Shown piece by piece: positions 33,235 to 45,761 of a stretch of DNA of 64,000 nucleotides. The DNA is taken from NCBI GenBank assembly GCA_002104985.1, contig MCGO01000009.1, positions 186,001-250,000 on the forward strand, read 5' to 3'. The DNA is from Rhizoclosmatium globosum. Lineage: Eukaryota > Chytridiomycota > Chytridiomycetes > Chytridiales > Chytriomycetaceae. A program made the translations under genes and the position numbers. The notes under the pieces are model-generated. The model was not told where the DNA came from and did not search any database. It saw only the letters and a list, made by a program, of their open reading frames with translations. Position 1 is the stretch's first letter; each line of letters begins with the position of its first letter.

Positions 33235-35066
33235 TCATTGTTTAATTCCATTCTGCTTCCAAAATTGCTTCCATTCCGCTTCATTCTTCCCCTTCCACGC
33301 CATACCTCCAACCTCCAAACCCATCAGCCCCAAATACCCAAAATATGATCCATCAAGACCAACTTCCCATTTGTTTGACAATGCAGTACCGGTACTCGCT
33401 GATGGTCTGATATTCTGCCCTTGATCAACTGACACTTTCATTTCTTGCATCATTATAGTAAGTGCAGTACTAATAGGCAAAGAAATGTCCAGCTCATTCA
33501 TTGATTTGATGGCAAGGTCAGCAAATAACTCTGACGCTGCAACCAGCTCTGAAACCTCAATTGGTACAAATTCAGACCATGCCTTGTCCATTCGACAAAC
33601 AATGAACCATGAAACAATTGATAGTTCAAACAGCGGGTACCAAAATCGCGAGTGAGCTGAAATATTAATGTCATTCATATCATATAACACTTGAACAAGA
33701 GATTTCGCTCTTTTGACAGCAATAATACACTGTTCAATAGCTGTGATGACAATGTCTTGTGTCGATGGAGCGAGAATGGATGGATGAAACTTGTTCAACG
33801 CTGAAAGGTACAATTGTGAACGATACAATAACGTTGTGCATGCCAATATGTCGAGGTTCAAAGATGGAACGTGTATGTCTACGGGTTCGGTGTTGGAAAG
33901 TAAAATTGACATAATCTCTAGTTGATTGTCGAATGGCAGCACCAATGATGGAGGTATATTGGATAAGAGTATCACAAATTGTATGTGTAGATTCTGCAAA
34001 TTTGAACAATAGAGTATTTTTTGGATCGACGATGGAACAGAATCATAATGCCGCTTGATGGCTATGATAAAGCCTCGGACTTCACAGACTGGTTTACAAG
34101 AACGCATGCCTTCGAATACACCAATAATTGGCTGAAGAGGCTTCATTTGATCTAATTGTAACATTGATAGAGCGTAATCCGATCTGACACTGAGGACAAC
34201 TGAGAGCAGGTCGTAAACAATCTATCAAACTTTGAGATAAACCATACCTCGCGATATGAAGCACACACTCCAAAAAATCCGTCTTCGTTCCTCTTTTTGA
34301 ATTTCATTCATATGAGCAAGTTGCGGTTGAAAGTCTGGATCCACGTCAACTTTTGAGATGACTGCAAAATCAATGGCCATTTTCAAAAACGGCAGGCCAA
34401 GCTCTTCTTTCTTCATTATTCCAGCGTACAAGTGAATCCAGAAATAAGCTTGGATGGAAGAAAACGTTGGCCGATCTGAGGCAAGAATAACAGCCTTTCG
34501 TGCTCTCTTAAAGAACCAAAGAGCGTCGCTTTCCGATATGATGGGACTTGAGTAATAGGCGGCAATGGCTCCAATAACTAATCTACGAAACATTAGGCTG
34601 GGTTTCAAAAATGAAATTACTCACCTCAGCGGCGCAGGCTGCGTAAAAAACGTCAAAATGAAGGCATTGACATTCATGGCGGCCATGATAGGTTAGCAAG
34701 AGGGTGATTTGAGATAAAGGAAAGAACACATTGGAAGTCTTGAAAGGTTGGCATAAGATCTGGATCCTCCAAAGTGCCACCTTCTTGGCATGTTTCCATC
34801 ACAGGTGTTTCCAATGCATGCAATATCAGTGCTAGAGGTGGAAACGGGGCTTCTGGAGCGGGCAAATGAATTGATCTATCGTCGTCAATAGATGGAACTG
34901 GTTTCATTGCTCGTTCTCGCAGTGCGGACTGCGGATATATGCAAAGAATGCCTTTCGACCGGCATCCAGAACATCCAGTAGGTTCTTTTGTACACCCCTT
35001 CTTCTTTTGATGGCATTCCTGGCAAGACGTCACTCGGGACGGATATGGATCGCGGGGCCGATTCAT
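33235..35066 (-). CDS. Zn2Cys6 transcription factor, family member 4
   Basis: ATG 35066 gives MNRPRDPYPSRVTS and the cluster CQECHQKKKGC..CSGCRSKGILC. LEDPDLMPTFQDFQCV follows, then after a slip FFTQPAPLR at the shared intron. The middle domain reads ALWFFKRARKAVILASDRPT, AYFWIHLYAGIM, LGLPFLKMAIDF and EKEERRRIFW-like QKEERRRIFWSV. A long clean frame (33235-34164) carries YRSQLYLSALNKF, FELSIVSWFIVCRM and the end FGYLGLMGLEVGGMAW...FWKQNGIKQ. Apart from the slip near 34690 it looks intact. It is convergent with member 3 and the relic. Confidence 0.78.
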
Positions 35067-35309
35067 TGTTTGTTTTTTGATGAGTGAACAACACAAACCT
35101 TATCACATTCAATATTTAAATCAGAATTTTTATGTTTATATTTTATGGAGAGGATTCAGCAAAAACGAAGGCGCTTTGTTTCTTCACAAACTTCCCTTTC
35201 GAAAACAGCTCTTTTGGAGGAAGCGTTGAAAATTGTTTCCTAAACCATAGAGATTCTTGTTTTTGCAGCTTTGGAGAACCACCTAACATTTTGGTTATGC
35301 TCTGAACAT

Positions 35310-35420
35310 CCAATTTACAACCCTTAAATTATCCATCGAGTCTCGTCGTGCCTGAACACTCAAGTGGGGGACAATGAAATTGTCTCCCAACCAAATCAGT
35401 CCTATGATGAGATGGCTCGA
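35310..35420. repeat. Dispersed copy of the 176-660 repeat unit
   Basis: CCAATTTACAACCC, then GTGCCTGAACACTCAAGTGGGGG, then TGAAATTGTCTCCCAACCA, in the same order and spacing as the units at 357 and 521. It lies directly in front of the truncated member 5. The stretch 35100-35310 before it shows no gene. Confidence 0.65.
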
Positions 35421-35459
35421 AAATTGGATTGTGGTTTAAAAGCATATTCACTCACCAAG

Positions 35460-36376
35460 TGACACCATTCGGCCAATACCAGGCGCCTTTGGCGGCATCA
35501 GCTCTTGCGAGCCACTGTGTAAAGTTCGACGATTTATTATGGTCATCAAGCACTTTTATATGATTGCCCTCGTCGTTGCAAGAAATCATATCGCCATCGT
35601 GGTTGGTGAATATGCAACTTCAGTACAAACTTCTTCAATCTAAAATCCCCGCGTATTTATTGCTCTCAAACAAATCGCCAACGGACATGGTTCTATACTC
35701 CTGAAAGACGTGGATCCGACAGACGTTTTTGTAGTGTGGATGAATTTGGACCTTCTTGCTTATTCAACGCTCATCTATCGCTCTCAATTATATTTATCAA
35801 GTTTGAAAAGGTTTCTTCCATCTCAGTTGCCGATTTCCACGCATGGAATAATTATATGGGCAATCAAGCAGTCTTGCTCTGCTCTGGAAAGCACCTCACA
35901 TATAAGAGTATTATCTGAGATGTCTAGCCATCAGCGTATTCAAATTATTGCGGCCAACACACCATTTTGGTACCCACTTTTTGAAATAATGTTACCGCCT
36001 AGTTTCTTGTGTGTCGAATGGAACAGGAATGGCGAGACTTTGTCCCATTCAAAGTTAATTCCATACTTGAAATGGCTGAGCTGTTGGTTTGCTTTGCTCG
36101 TAGGGCAATGTTAGATGGGGGATCACGGAAAGCATTGGGTCTGTGATGGATGCAATGTTGCTGGAAATGAAAGCTTGTATAGTCGGTTCCAGCCATCAGA
36201 TCAATATGGGAAACGATACTTGCATTGATTTAAACGAAAAAGATTCCAACCGTGGAGAATATCTGGCGTACCTTGGATTGCTGGGCTTGGAATTGGCTAA
36301 TGGTGTTCGTTGGCATGGAAGAGCAGAAGATAACTGGAGAAAATTCTGGAATTGCATGCAAGGCGAAATAAACTAA
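35460..36376 (+). pseudogene. 5'-truncated Zn2Cys6 family member 5
   Basis: Begins at DTIRPIPGAFGG, the point that follows the second conserved intron in members 1-4, with nothing of the zinc cluster or first half upstream. The rest is collinear: VDPTDVFVVWMNLDLLAYSTLIYRS, ALESTSHIRVLSEM, WYPLFEIMLP, then GEYLAYLGLLGLELANGVRW to FWNCMQGEIN. Slips occur near 35560-35640, 36000 and 36100. Truncation next to a dispersed repeat suggests a rearrangement breakpoint. Probably not expressed as a regulator. Confidence 0.7.
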
Positions 36377-36571
36377 ACTTTCTTTGCAGCTGCGGCGGCT
36401 CGATGTATGGCTGTGCAGAACACAAACGTCCAATGTTCCAACGTATTCGTCCAGAGTGACTTCCTGCAAAAAAGGAGAAGCGTTCACGAAGTGAAATTGG
36501 CATATTTACTTGTTTATTATTTCACTCTTTAATTCGTTTGTCTGTTTCTTTTTTGATTTTGAACTAACTGA

Positions 36572-37926
36572 ATGGGCAAGGGACACAAGCGAGGCCGTGG
36601 AGAAAGCGAGGGCCAAGAGTCCCGCAACAAGTCGAAAGCCGCCAAACTTGCTCAAAAGGAGGTTCTTCCTGAACCGGAATGGGTGTTTGATGAGGAGCGG
36701 TCGCTGAGGAAGATCGAGCCCTATTGGTTCACGCACCGCACAATGGCCAAGGGTCGTTGGTGGAAGCGCGAGCTATTTGAAGTATTTTGTAAAGAGTTCC
36801 AGGACCAGGCGCCGGACTACTACGTAAGCTGCTCAAGTCGGTGTCACACTTGGTCTAACCTCCTCAACACTCACTAGCGCAGAGCCATTCTCGCAGGAAA
36901 GATCTCTGTCAACAACGAAAAGAAACCACTGGATTATGTTCTGAACAATGGGGACCTTGTCTGCCACTCGACTCATCGTCACGAACCGCCAGTTGCAAAC
37001 CACAAAATCAACGTCATTCACGAAGATGGAGAGATTCTCGTCATTGATAAACCTCCCAGCATTCCTGTTCATCCATCTGGCCGGTATAACTACAACACGG
37101 TACTGGAAATCTTACAAAGCAAAGAGTATGGATACAGGAACTTGTTCTCAGTCAACAGAATCGACCGTTTGACGTCAGGAATCCTACTTCTCGCTCTTAC
37201 GAAAGATAAGGCGACTCAGTTGGCGACTGAACTGGCGGAAAGAAATGTATCCAAAACTTACTTGTGTCGCGTCCGCGGAAAGTTTCCACAGTATGTTTTC
37301 GAGATTTCGAATAATCGTGTGTATTTAAACTTAAACTGGAAACAGAGGGAAAACGCCATGTCTTGAACCGATTCTCGTTGTATCAAACAAACTGGGAGTG
37401 AATGTTGTGGATCCATTGGGCCGTCCTTGCGAAACCCACTTTACTCTCTTGTCGTACAACCCCGATACAGACACATCAGTAGTGCAATGTGAGCCAAAGA
37501 CGGGACGAACCCATCAAATTCGAGTTCATTTACAGTTTCTCGGGCATCCCATCGCAAACGATCCTTTATACTGCAATGAAAAGTTATGGGGAACAGATAT
37601 GGGGAAAGGCGGAGTGAAAAACAAGGAGATTGTCTTGGAACGAATTAAAGCCGCAAAGGATCTGGCTGATTTGGGGTTGGGAGACGACGATGATGTCAAA
37701 GCAGAAAACGCTGGCACTGATAGCAAGAAAGACGCACTCATTCCGTCGTCGATTCCAGGTGATTCCTTGGATGCCGATGAGTTTCCCTGTCCAGAGTGCT
37801 CTATTCGAAGACCGGATCCAGATGGAAAGAAGCTCCTTATTTATTTACACTGTGGAAATATTCAGGGGAAGGGTGGGCGTATGAGACAAAGATGCCGAGA
37901 TGGGCTGAACCAGACTTTGTTGAATA
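36572..37926 (+). CDS. RluA-family tRNA pseudouridine synthase, copy 2 (Pus9/Rib2-like)
   Basis: Three exons, with introns at 36824-36877 and 37291-37345. It starts MGKGHKRGRGES with no import-like leader, then LRKIEPYWFTHRTMAKGRWW, GEILVIDKPPSIPVHPSGRY, the catalytic VNRIDRLTSGILLLALTKDK, and CEPKTGRTHQIRVHLQFLGH. The C-terminal extension (KGGVKNKE..., CPEC) parallels copy 1. The end WAEPDFVE is reached only if one base is added near 37850; as read the frame runs on to 38000. Copies 1 and 2 are similar throughout but have different intron numbers (four against two). Presumed cytosolic partner of copy 1 (inference). Confidence 0.87.
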
Positions 37927-38057
37927 AAGCCACGGTAAAATTTGAACGACTGAAGTTTGATACCAGTGGAAGCGTTGGTTATTTTGGTGGATACACCTAG
38001 TGTTCCCATACTTCATCTAACTATCAACCAAAAAATGAACCGAATTTTGTGGAAAAT

Positions 38058-40346
38058 ATGCAATCAACAAAGATGCTCAAAGGTGAAAAGAGACGAAGAG
38101 ATGACGACGCCTCATTCTTTGGAAGTCACTGTTTCAACGCTCACGTGGCCTAATCGATCGCCTTCGTACTGTTGGTCTTGATAAGTATGTGGAGCTGCCT
38201 CAGATTGCTGTGATGGGTGAGTTCAATTGGTGCTTTGCTTTAAGTGCTCTGATACCTGTTGTCTTAAACAGGCGATACCTCTTCGGGAAAGTCTTCTGGT
38301 ATGCTCTCATTATATATTGCTTAGTTGTAATGATGATCTGGCAGTTCTCTCGGCAATCAGTGGCATTCAATTTCCATCAAACAACGAGCTTACCACTAGA
38401 TGTCCTACGCAGCTCGCACTGAACCATTCCGCCACATTCAGTGGGACCATTCGACTTGTCAGATACAATAGGATTGAGGACGAGAAGCAAGATTTCACCA
38501 TCTTGAAACGTCCTGAGGATATTGAACATGAAATCGCTCGTTTGACGTTGAAATTGAAAGACGAGGGTCAACATATCAGTGATGATATGATTTCAATTGA
38601 AGTTTACGGGCCCTCATATCCTGATTTGACACTCTTGGATTTGCCTGGTTTGGTTAGGACTGTTGCTGACGGTGAAGATCGTTCCATCATTCCACGCGTA
38701 CGTGCTCTTGTTGAACGCCATCTCAAGCAAGAAAGAACAATCATTTTAGCTGTTGTTCCTGCCAACGTTGATATTCACAACACAGAGATTCTCCAGGCAG
38801 CGAAGAAGCGGATCCAGAAGGCCAAAGAACCATTTCCATCATTACAAAACCTGACTTGGTGGATCCAGGAGCCGAGAAGTCTGTAATCGATCTTCTCTAC
38901 AATCGAAAGAAGGAACTCAAGTTGGGTTATCATGCTGTCAAGTGTCGTGGTCAGAAGGATCTGAATGACGGAGTCTCCATTGCAGAAGGCATTGAACTTG
39001 AAAGACAGTTTTTTGAATTAACAGAAGCTTGGAAAGATGTCGATCATGAAAAGTGGGGTATTGGCCGTTTGACCGAGAAGCTTGTTCTTCAACTCGAACA
39101 CCTCATCGGGAAAACTCTCAATACAGTTATTTCCGAAATTGACAAGCATCTCCACAGTACCAAAGTGGAGCTTCTTCAACTTGGAGAGTCAATGGATTCC
39201 CGGTCTGATAGGCGCGCGTTTTACTGTCGTTACGTTGATGGAGTTTGCCAGCTGATGAAAGGAGCCACGGAGGGATCCTACAATGACGTTTTTTTTGCAG
39301 TGAACAACGAGGATGGCCTTGATAACCGCGCACGCGCTCTTTTGCGTAAAGAAGACGACAAGTTTTCAAAGACAATCAGCAAAACGAGGGCCCCAGAATC
39401 TGTTTCAAAGAAAGAAAAAGTTGTCGCTGGGGATTACGTTGAAGTAAATATTGGTGGGAAATGGCTCATTCGTAAAGTTGTAACGAGTGGTGGTCTCATT
39501 GTTGCTAATGCAATGGGAGTCAAGATTTCTGTCCAGATTCTAAATGAAGAAAGGGATGCGGTTTCTGCCCAAGCTATCGAGAATTGGAGACCGCTTGAGT
39601 TTGTTGATTTGACGACACTGAAACGCCAAATTGCAGATAATCGAGGTGATGAAATCGCTGTTTTTCCAAGTTACGATTTGTTTTGTGGTCTTGTAGGACA
39701 CTATGTGCGTGCCTGGGAGGCACCAACGGTTGAGCTTTTGGCACAGTATGAACGAGTATTGAAGGAAGTTTTCAATAGGGCCTTGGATCATGCGATGTCT
39801 TCAAAATACGAGCGTATCAAAACGCGATCAGCGGCAATTGTTTATAAGGTGATGGAAGTCGCTAAAAAGGCCACTGCCGAAGTCTTGGGTGACACTTTGG
39901 AGGCCGAACGTCGTCCTTATACCCTCAACTCAAATTTGTATGAAACTTTGATGAAGTTGAGGACTGAGCCTTTGATGAAAGCGTTGGAGCAGCTTTGTAC
40001 TAGTAACGGGCGATTGATTCATATTGATGCTGCCTTGGCAGTTATGAAAAACTTTGGTGTTGGAAATGCTTCGAACGAAGATCGCGAAGCATTGGAGATG
40101 CAGAATGCCATCAAAGCGTACTTGGAAATTGCTAAAACACGCTTCATTGATAACGTACCCAGACTCTTGGAACAGCACTTTGTCAAGACTCTTGTTCGTC
40201 AAGTAAAAACGGAGCTAGATGTTATTCAAGATGATCTTTTGGAGTCTTTGTTGCAAGAAGCTCCCGTTGTTGTGAGACGCAGAGCTGACTTGAAAAGTAA
40301 GTTGCGTTCGTTGGAGGAGTCGAAAGAAGCAATCCAGAACCTCTGA
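38058..40346 (+). CDS. Mx/dynamin-like large GTPase
   Basis: Self-assembling membrane-remodelling GTPase. The P-loop GDTSSGKSS is split by two introns (about 38218-38271 and 38299-38342). Switch 1 reads NNELTTRCPTQL. G3 is LDLPGLVRT and G4 is ITKPDLVD (across a one-base slip at 38806-38807). A long stalk follows, and a GED-like end contains AIKAYLEIAKTRFIDNVPRL. There is no PH or Pro-rich domain, as in Mx and dynamin-related proteins rather than classical dynamins. The start ATG 38058 gives MQSTKMLKGEKRRRDDDASF but requires one G in the GG at 38147-38148 to join LIDRLRTVGLDKYVELPQIAV. Cellular site not evident. Confidence 0.85.
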
Positions 40347-40359
40347 GATCGTGTACCTA

Positions 40360-40795
40360 ATTACATTACAAAGATAAATAAACTGACTGTTGATCAAATT
40401 TGTCAACCTGTTATATTAGTCAGTCCGTGTTTGTCATCCGAGTGCTCACACAGCCACATCAGAACGATATGCAAATCGCAGTGCTGTCGAAACTGGGTTA
40501 CCTATGTCACAGAGAAACAGTGAGTCCAAGATTGAAAGTATCGTCGCCATCTGTGATGCGGATTCTTTGCTGAAGAGGTGACCTCATACCGCTAACGTCC
40601 CACATTTCGCTTTAAACAATCGTGATAGATTTGACCTTGAAACGATTGCTATACAAACTGGCCACAAAACATTCCGACGCAGGAGCTACTCTTGCGCTGG
40701 CTAACGACACCAAGCAGTTGTTATCCATTGTCGCCGTCTGTAGGCTCATATGCAATGGTTCAACCAAGGATCAACCCTGAATCACCGCTTGAAGG
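40360..40795. other. Intergenic stretch before family member 6
   Basis: No zinc-cluster motif is present on either strand. Short open stretches (for example around 40630-40760 on +) look weakly coding but match nothing I know. They could be remains of a lost first exon of member 6. Confidence 0.35.
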
Positions 40796-40798
40796 TTC

Positions 40799-42474
40799 AT
40801 GAAAATACTGGAAACACCATTTCTGGATCAAGAAATGGAAGGATGGAGTCTACCGCAACAAGATCTAATGCCCACTTCCGACGACTTCATCCTTTGCTTC
40901 ATGTTTTTAGAGAAAGACTCAAAACGTGCTGGTCCAATTCTGCATATCATAGACAAAAAAGACTTTCTGGAGCGATTCTTTCAACAGCCTGCTCCTCTGC
41001 GGTAGTTGTGCTTTTGTGATCTGAACTTGATCTCAATCAGAAAACATAGGTTAGTGATTTGCGCGATGGCAGCTCACTTTGCATCTCCAGCTTTACCTGA
41101 AGAAATATCGAATGCTTTTTATCGTCGAGCACGGAAAGCAGTGTTTCGGGCAACTGACACCCCTTGTATCTCAACCGCACAGGCAATCTGTCTGATATTT
41201 GTCTTTACTCGATGGAAAGGCCAGCCAATGATTGGATGGCCGTTTTTGAAGGCGGCTATTGGTATGTCTCTGGACTTGCGATTGGACATTGATCCTGATG
41301 ATTCGCCCTGGCTTGGAGCAATCAGCGAAAACAAGAAAGAAGAGCGAAGAAGATTGTTCTGGGCGTGTTTGTATATTCTGAAGTCTGAGCAGTCCTTAGT
41401 GGACGATGATGATTTGTCAGCGTTGGAGTTGCATATTAATCGAGTGAAACCGCCCGCTCCTTTGGAAGGACATTACCAGCCGTTTGACTGTTTCCACAGT
41501 CTATGCGACAGTTACAACAAAATTATTAAAATCAAGCGAGACTTTCGTACCGCGCCAGAATCCGTAAAACAACTATTGACGTCACCAACAACGCATCAAC
41601 GGTATCAAAACTTGATCGGACTACATCAAACGATCCCAAAACGATTCTTACTGATTGCAGAATCTTCTCAAGCACTAGAATTCACTGACCTCTCGCGATT
41701 CTCTCAACAACTCAGCACCTTATCATCCTACGAAACACCATTCCTAATCTGCATGAATCTAAACCTTTTAGCCGCCATATCAATGATCCATCGTCCGAAA
41801 CTGTTTTTATCCAGTCTCCCATCCTGCCATCCCACAAAAATCAGTGTCGAAGCAAAATCCCAAATCGAGAAATCCATAAACCAAGCATTTGATTCCGCGT
41901 GTCGGATCGCCTGTTTGACTTCACTTCTTGTGAACGCGACTGGAAATACACCAACGCAGTAGGAAAAGAAAAGTACTTCAAAGCACATACGAGCGTGTGT
42001 TATCCGCTTTTTGAATCAATGTGTGTATTCTGGTTCATCATATGTCGAATGGAACGTGAATGGCACCCGTTTTTGAGATATGGGTATACGGCAATGTCGA
42101 CGCTGTTTTCGCTGTGGAAGGCGCGGTTTGTTCAAATGATGGAGTATTTGAAGCAAAATCAGGTTGGGAATGGGGGGATGGTGGAGCCTTTGGTTCAGTG
42201 TGTTGAGGCCATGTATGCGGAAATGGAGGCAGTTATGAATGGTGAATGTATACATCTTGCAGAACTTGAGCTTAGGATGAGAGTATTTTCGATTGGTAAT
42301 GGGAATGAAGAGGAGAATGTGAAAGTCGGGCAGGTGTTGATAACAAGGCAGCCATGGGCGTTTCTCGGTTTATTGGGTTTAAGCGTTGCAGGAGCTGTTC
42401 GATGCAGAGGCAAAAGTGAAGACGATTGGAGGGAATTCTGGAATCGCAACAGGTTTGAAGTTCGTGATGTGTGA
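40799..42474 (+). CDS. Family member 6: regulator paralogue without zinc cluster
   Basis: Starts MKILETPFLDQEMEGW, then QDLMPTSDDFILCF and FFQQPAPLR, the conserved intron (41003-41048), AFYRRARKAVFRATDTP, GWPFLKAAIGMSLDLRLDIDP and KKEERRRLFWACLY. Later come PFLICMNLNLLAAISMIHRP, ESMCVFWFIICRM and AFLGLLGLSVAGAVRC...FWNRNRF. One slip near 41900-41960 joins two long frames. No Cys cluster can be found in the ~450 bp upstream, so this member may act as a cofactor or inhibitor of its relatives, or have lost its first exon. Closest to members 7-9 (MNLNLL, HRP/YRP motifs). Confidence 0.72.
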
Positions 42475-42581
42475 GATTTGAGTCTCTGTTTGTGACAATT
42501 CACTGATCAATTAAAAGTGGTCAAAAAATTGAACAGAATTGTCATTTCACAAAGTAAAACAAAAACAAAAACAAATCACAT

Positions 42582-45569
42582 TCACGCCTTCTTGGCAACA
42601 GCCTCCTTCTCAAACTCAATCAAAATCTCTTCACCGGCAACACTCTGTCCAGCCTTCACAAGAACCTTCTTGATCTTTCCAGCTCTTGGTGCACGCAACA
42701 TATTTTGCATCTTCATGGCTTCCAGTGTAGCCAATTCAGATCCTTGGGCAACAACGTCGCCTTCCTTCACGTTCACGTTCACGACTGTTCCTGGCATTGG
42801 AGCGAGAATGATGGATGTCAAGTCAAGCTTTGGCTTCTCCTTCATGTATTTTGAGAGTTCGTGTTGAGTTGGGGATTGGACAGTGACATCAAACTACATA
42901 TTCGAATTAAGAACTACATTGACGCGTACATTCAACAAACATACCTTGGTTCCCAAGTACTGCAATCGGTAACCAACTGGCAAAGCATCCAAGAACTGAA
43001 CAACAACGTTCTCACCCTCAACAACACCTTCCACAAGTGGAGAGTTCAAAACCCAGTTGCTCTTGGTGTTGATGGTCTTGTCTCCAATCTTGACGGTCCA
43101 TGAAGCGTCCTTCTCAGCAGTCACAAAGACAGTCTCCTTCTCACCAGTCTTTGTCAAGGAGATGTGGAGCTCCCACTCAGTCTTGGCGGGTGCGAATTCA
43201 ACGAGGGAGCCTCCACCTGCGATCCAGTCGCGTTTGGCAAGGTCACGGCGAGCATGGACGATGGCAGCCATTGTGAAGAGTTGGGTCTTCTTTTGGTCAT
43301 CGAGTTTAGCTCCCTTGAATCCCTTAGGGTATTCTTGGGCAAGGAACTTTGTCGAGATCTTTCCGCTGGCTAAATTGTCAGGTTTAGAAATTGCGCGAAA
43401 AAGAAAAGTTTGAGGAGAAGGAAACTTTTATAAACACTTACCAAATCTTGGGTGAGAAATAACGTCTCTCAAGAGAGGAACGTTGTGCGTAACACCCTTA
43501 ATGACATATCGGTCCAAAGCGCTCTCCATACGGTGTCTAGCGATCTCTCTGGTTTCACCATAGGTACAGAGCTTGCAAATCATTGGATCGTAGTAAATAG
43601 AAATCTCGGATCCCTCAACGATACCACTGTCGCATCGGACATCGTGTCCATCAGCAGTAACGGCCTTTGGCTCAATGTACTTTGTGAGACGACCGATCGA
43701 TGGAAGGTACTTTTCTGGGTCTTCAGCGTAGACACGAGACTCGAAAGCCCATCCCTTTGGCTTGGCGATTTCCTTTTGGTCGAATTCAAGCTTTTGGTTG
43801 GCAGCGACACGGATCATGAGTTCGACCAAGTCAACGTTGGTGATGTATTCTGTGATTGGGTGCTCGCTGTATAAAGATTGAGTTATTAAGAATGTTTATG
43901 GTAATGAACATACACTTGGAGACGAGTGTTCATTTCCAAGAAGTAGAAGTTTCGCTTGGCGTCAACCAAGAACTCGCAAGTTCCAGCAGAGAAGTATCCG
44001 ACATTCTTGGCAAGAGCAACGGCTTGTTCACCCATGGCCTTTCTGGTCGCCTCATCAATGTGAACTGAAGGAGCTTCTTCAATAACCTTCTGGTTACGTC
44101 TTTGGATAGAGCATTCACGTTCTGGCAAGTAGTACTATAAATTGTTTAGATTCCTGGCAATGAATGCAGTTATGCGGTTCTTACAGTGTTTCCGTGTTGA
44201 TCTCCAATCAACTGGATTTCAATGTGTCGTGGGTCTTCAATAAACTTTTCAACGAGCATTCTGTCGTCTCCGAAGGAAGACTTGGCTTCAGCTTTTGAGA
44301 GCTTGAAGGCTTCACGGCACTCTTCGTCGGAGCTGGGAACTTGTTAAACCCACTCACGCGCGTTGAGAGCACAACTTACTAGGCAATACGCATACCCTTT
44401 CCACCTCCTCCAGCAGAGGCCTTGACCATGACTGGGTATCCGATATCGTTGGCTAAAAAGCAAAGTTAGAAATCCATGCGATTTCTCTTCTACACTTCAA
44501 AAAACTCTGCGCTCTCTGATTTCCGCAAGGCTCAACAATTTGATTCCTTAAAATTCAACTTCGTCAAAATCCGTCGAATTTGTCGATCCACAAAATCCCT
44601 GAATCCACGGATCGCGCAAATATTGTCCACAATAAAACTCACCAACTTTGATGGCAGTCTCAACATCCTCAATCTCGCCATCATAACCAGGGATAGTATG
44701 AACACCAGCAGCTTTAGCAATTTTCTTTGATTCAATCTTGTCACCCATCATGAACATGGATTTCGAGTTTGGACCAATGAAAGTGACACCGGCTTCATCG
44801 AGGGCAGAGACAAAGTGGGAGTTCTCGGAGAGGAAACCGTATCCTGGGTGAACTGCCTGAGCACCAGACTGTTTTACGGCTTTGATAATGTTGTCGACGA
44901 CGAGGTAGGATTGGGAGGTTGGAGCTGGACCCTATTTTTTGGGTTTGTGTAAATATGACGCGTTTTGGGAGGTAAGGATGGAAAGTAAGGAGAGAGGTGG
45001 TGTGTTCCATAGGTACCTTTCTGACTCTGGCCAATCAACCCAAGCAACCACTATGTTCTTCGAGTCCATTACTAGTTCTCGCTTCTATTCCGTTCAATTC
45101 CTTTCATAACTACAAGACTGAATGCGGCGTCCAAAGTATCGAATGTGACTGTTCATCCATGTGTGGCGTAAGGGGGGATTCGGAAAAACACGAACAATGT
45201 TGATTGCCTCATCGGCCAGACGGACGTGGAGGGAGTTGGCATCGGCATCGGAGTAGACGGCAACGGTCTTGATGCCCATCTTCTTTGCTGCGGGTTTGGG
45301 TTTGAGCGAGTTAGTCCTGGGAGTCCACAGTGCCAAAGCAAGTCCACGCACCAGTTTTGATGACACGAACGGCAATTTCACCACGGTTCGCAATCAGGAT
45401 CTTGTCGAATGTCTAAGTGGATTGGTCAATTAGGTGGTTGGTCCAAGGCAGAGAGAGAGTGAAGAGTCACCTTTCCAAAGGCAGTTGTTGTTGCCAACCA
45501 ACGCGCGCGAAGAGAAAGAGTCGATGACGCGGGTCGCAGCACTGGCGTTGAAAGACGACGGAGGAACAT
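42582..45569 (-). CDS. PCCA: Propionyl-CoA carboxylase alpha subunit (biotin carboxylase + biotinyl domain)
   Basis: Carboxylates biotin with ATP and bicarbonate for the mitochondrial propionyl-CoA to methylmalonyl-CoA step. ATG 45569 opens a classic mitochondrial presequence ([16 protein letters not shown], Arg-rich, no acid), then [19 protein letters not shown]. Biotin carboxylase motifs follow over many short exons: [62 protein letters not shown]. The biotinyl domain near the C-terminus has [13 protein letters not shown] with the acceptor Lys. Divergent from the beta subunit. Methylcrotonyl-CoA carboxylase alpha is the main alternative, but the PCCB neighbour argues for PCCA. Confidence 0.85.
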
Positions 45570-45761
45570 TGAACTAGTTGGTTGGTTGAGTGTGAGTGAG
45601 TGAGTGACTTTGTGTGTTTTTGAGTCAGTTGTTGATCGACGAGTTCTCCGAGATTGCCCGAATCTAAAACTAAAACCTTGTGCAAAAACCAGTCACAATG
45701 TACATACGAGTGCCCCTTGTGCTTCCTCTAGCTGCCACTGCCAACCACTCTCTCTAACACG
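45570..45761. promoter_or_regulatory. Bidirectional promoter of the PCCA/PCCB pair
   Basis: Only 192 bp separate the two start codons, so both 5' UTRs and any shared control must lie here. No specific binding site was identified. Confidence 0.6.
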
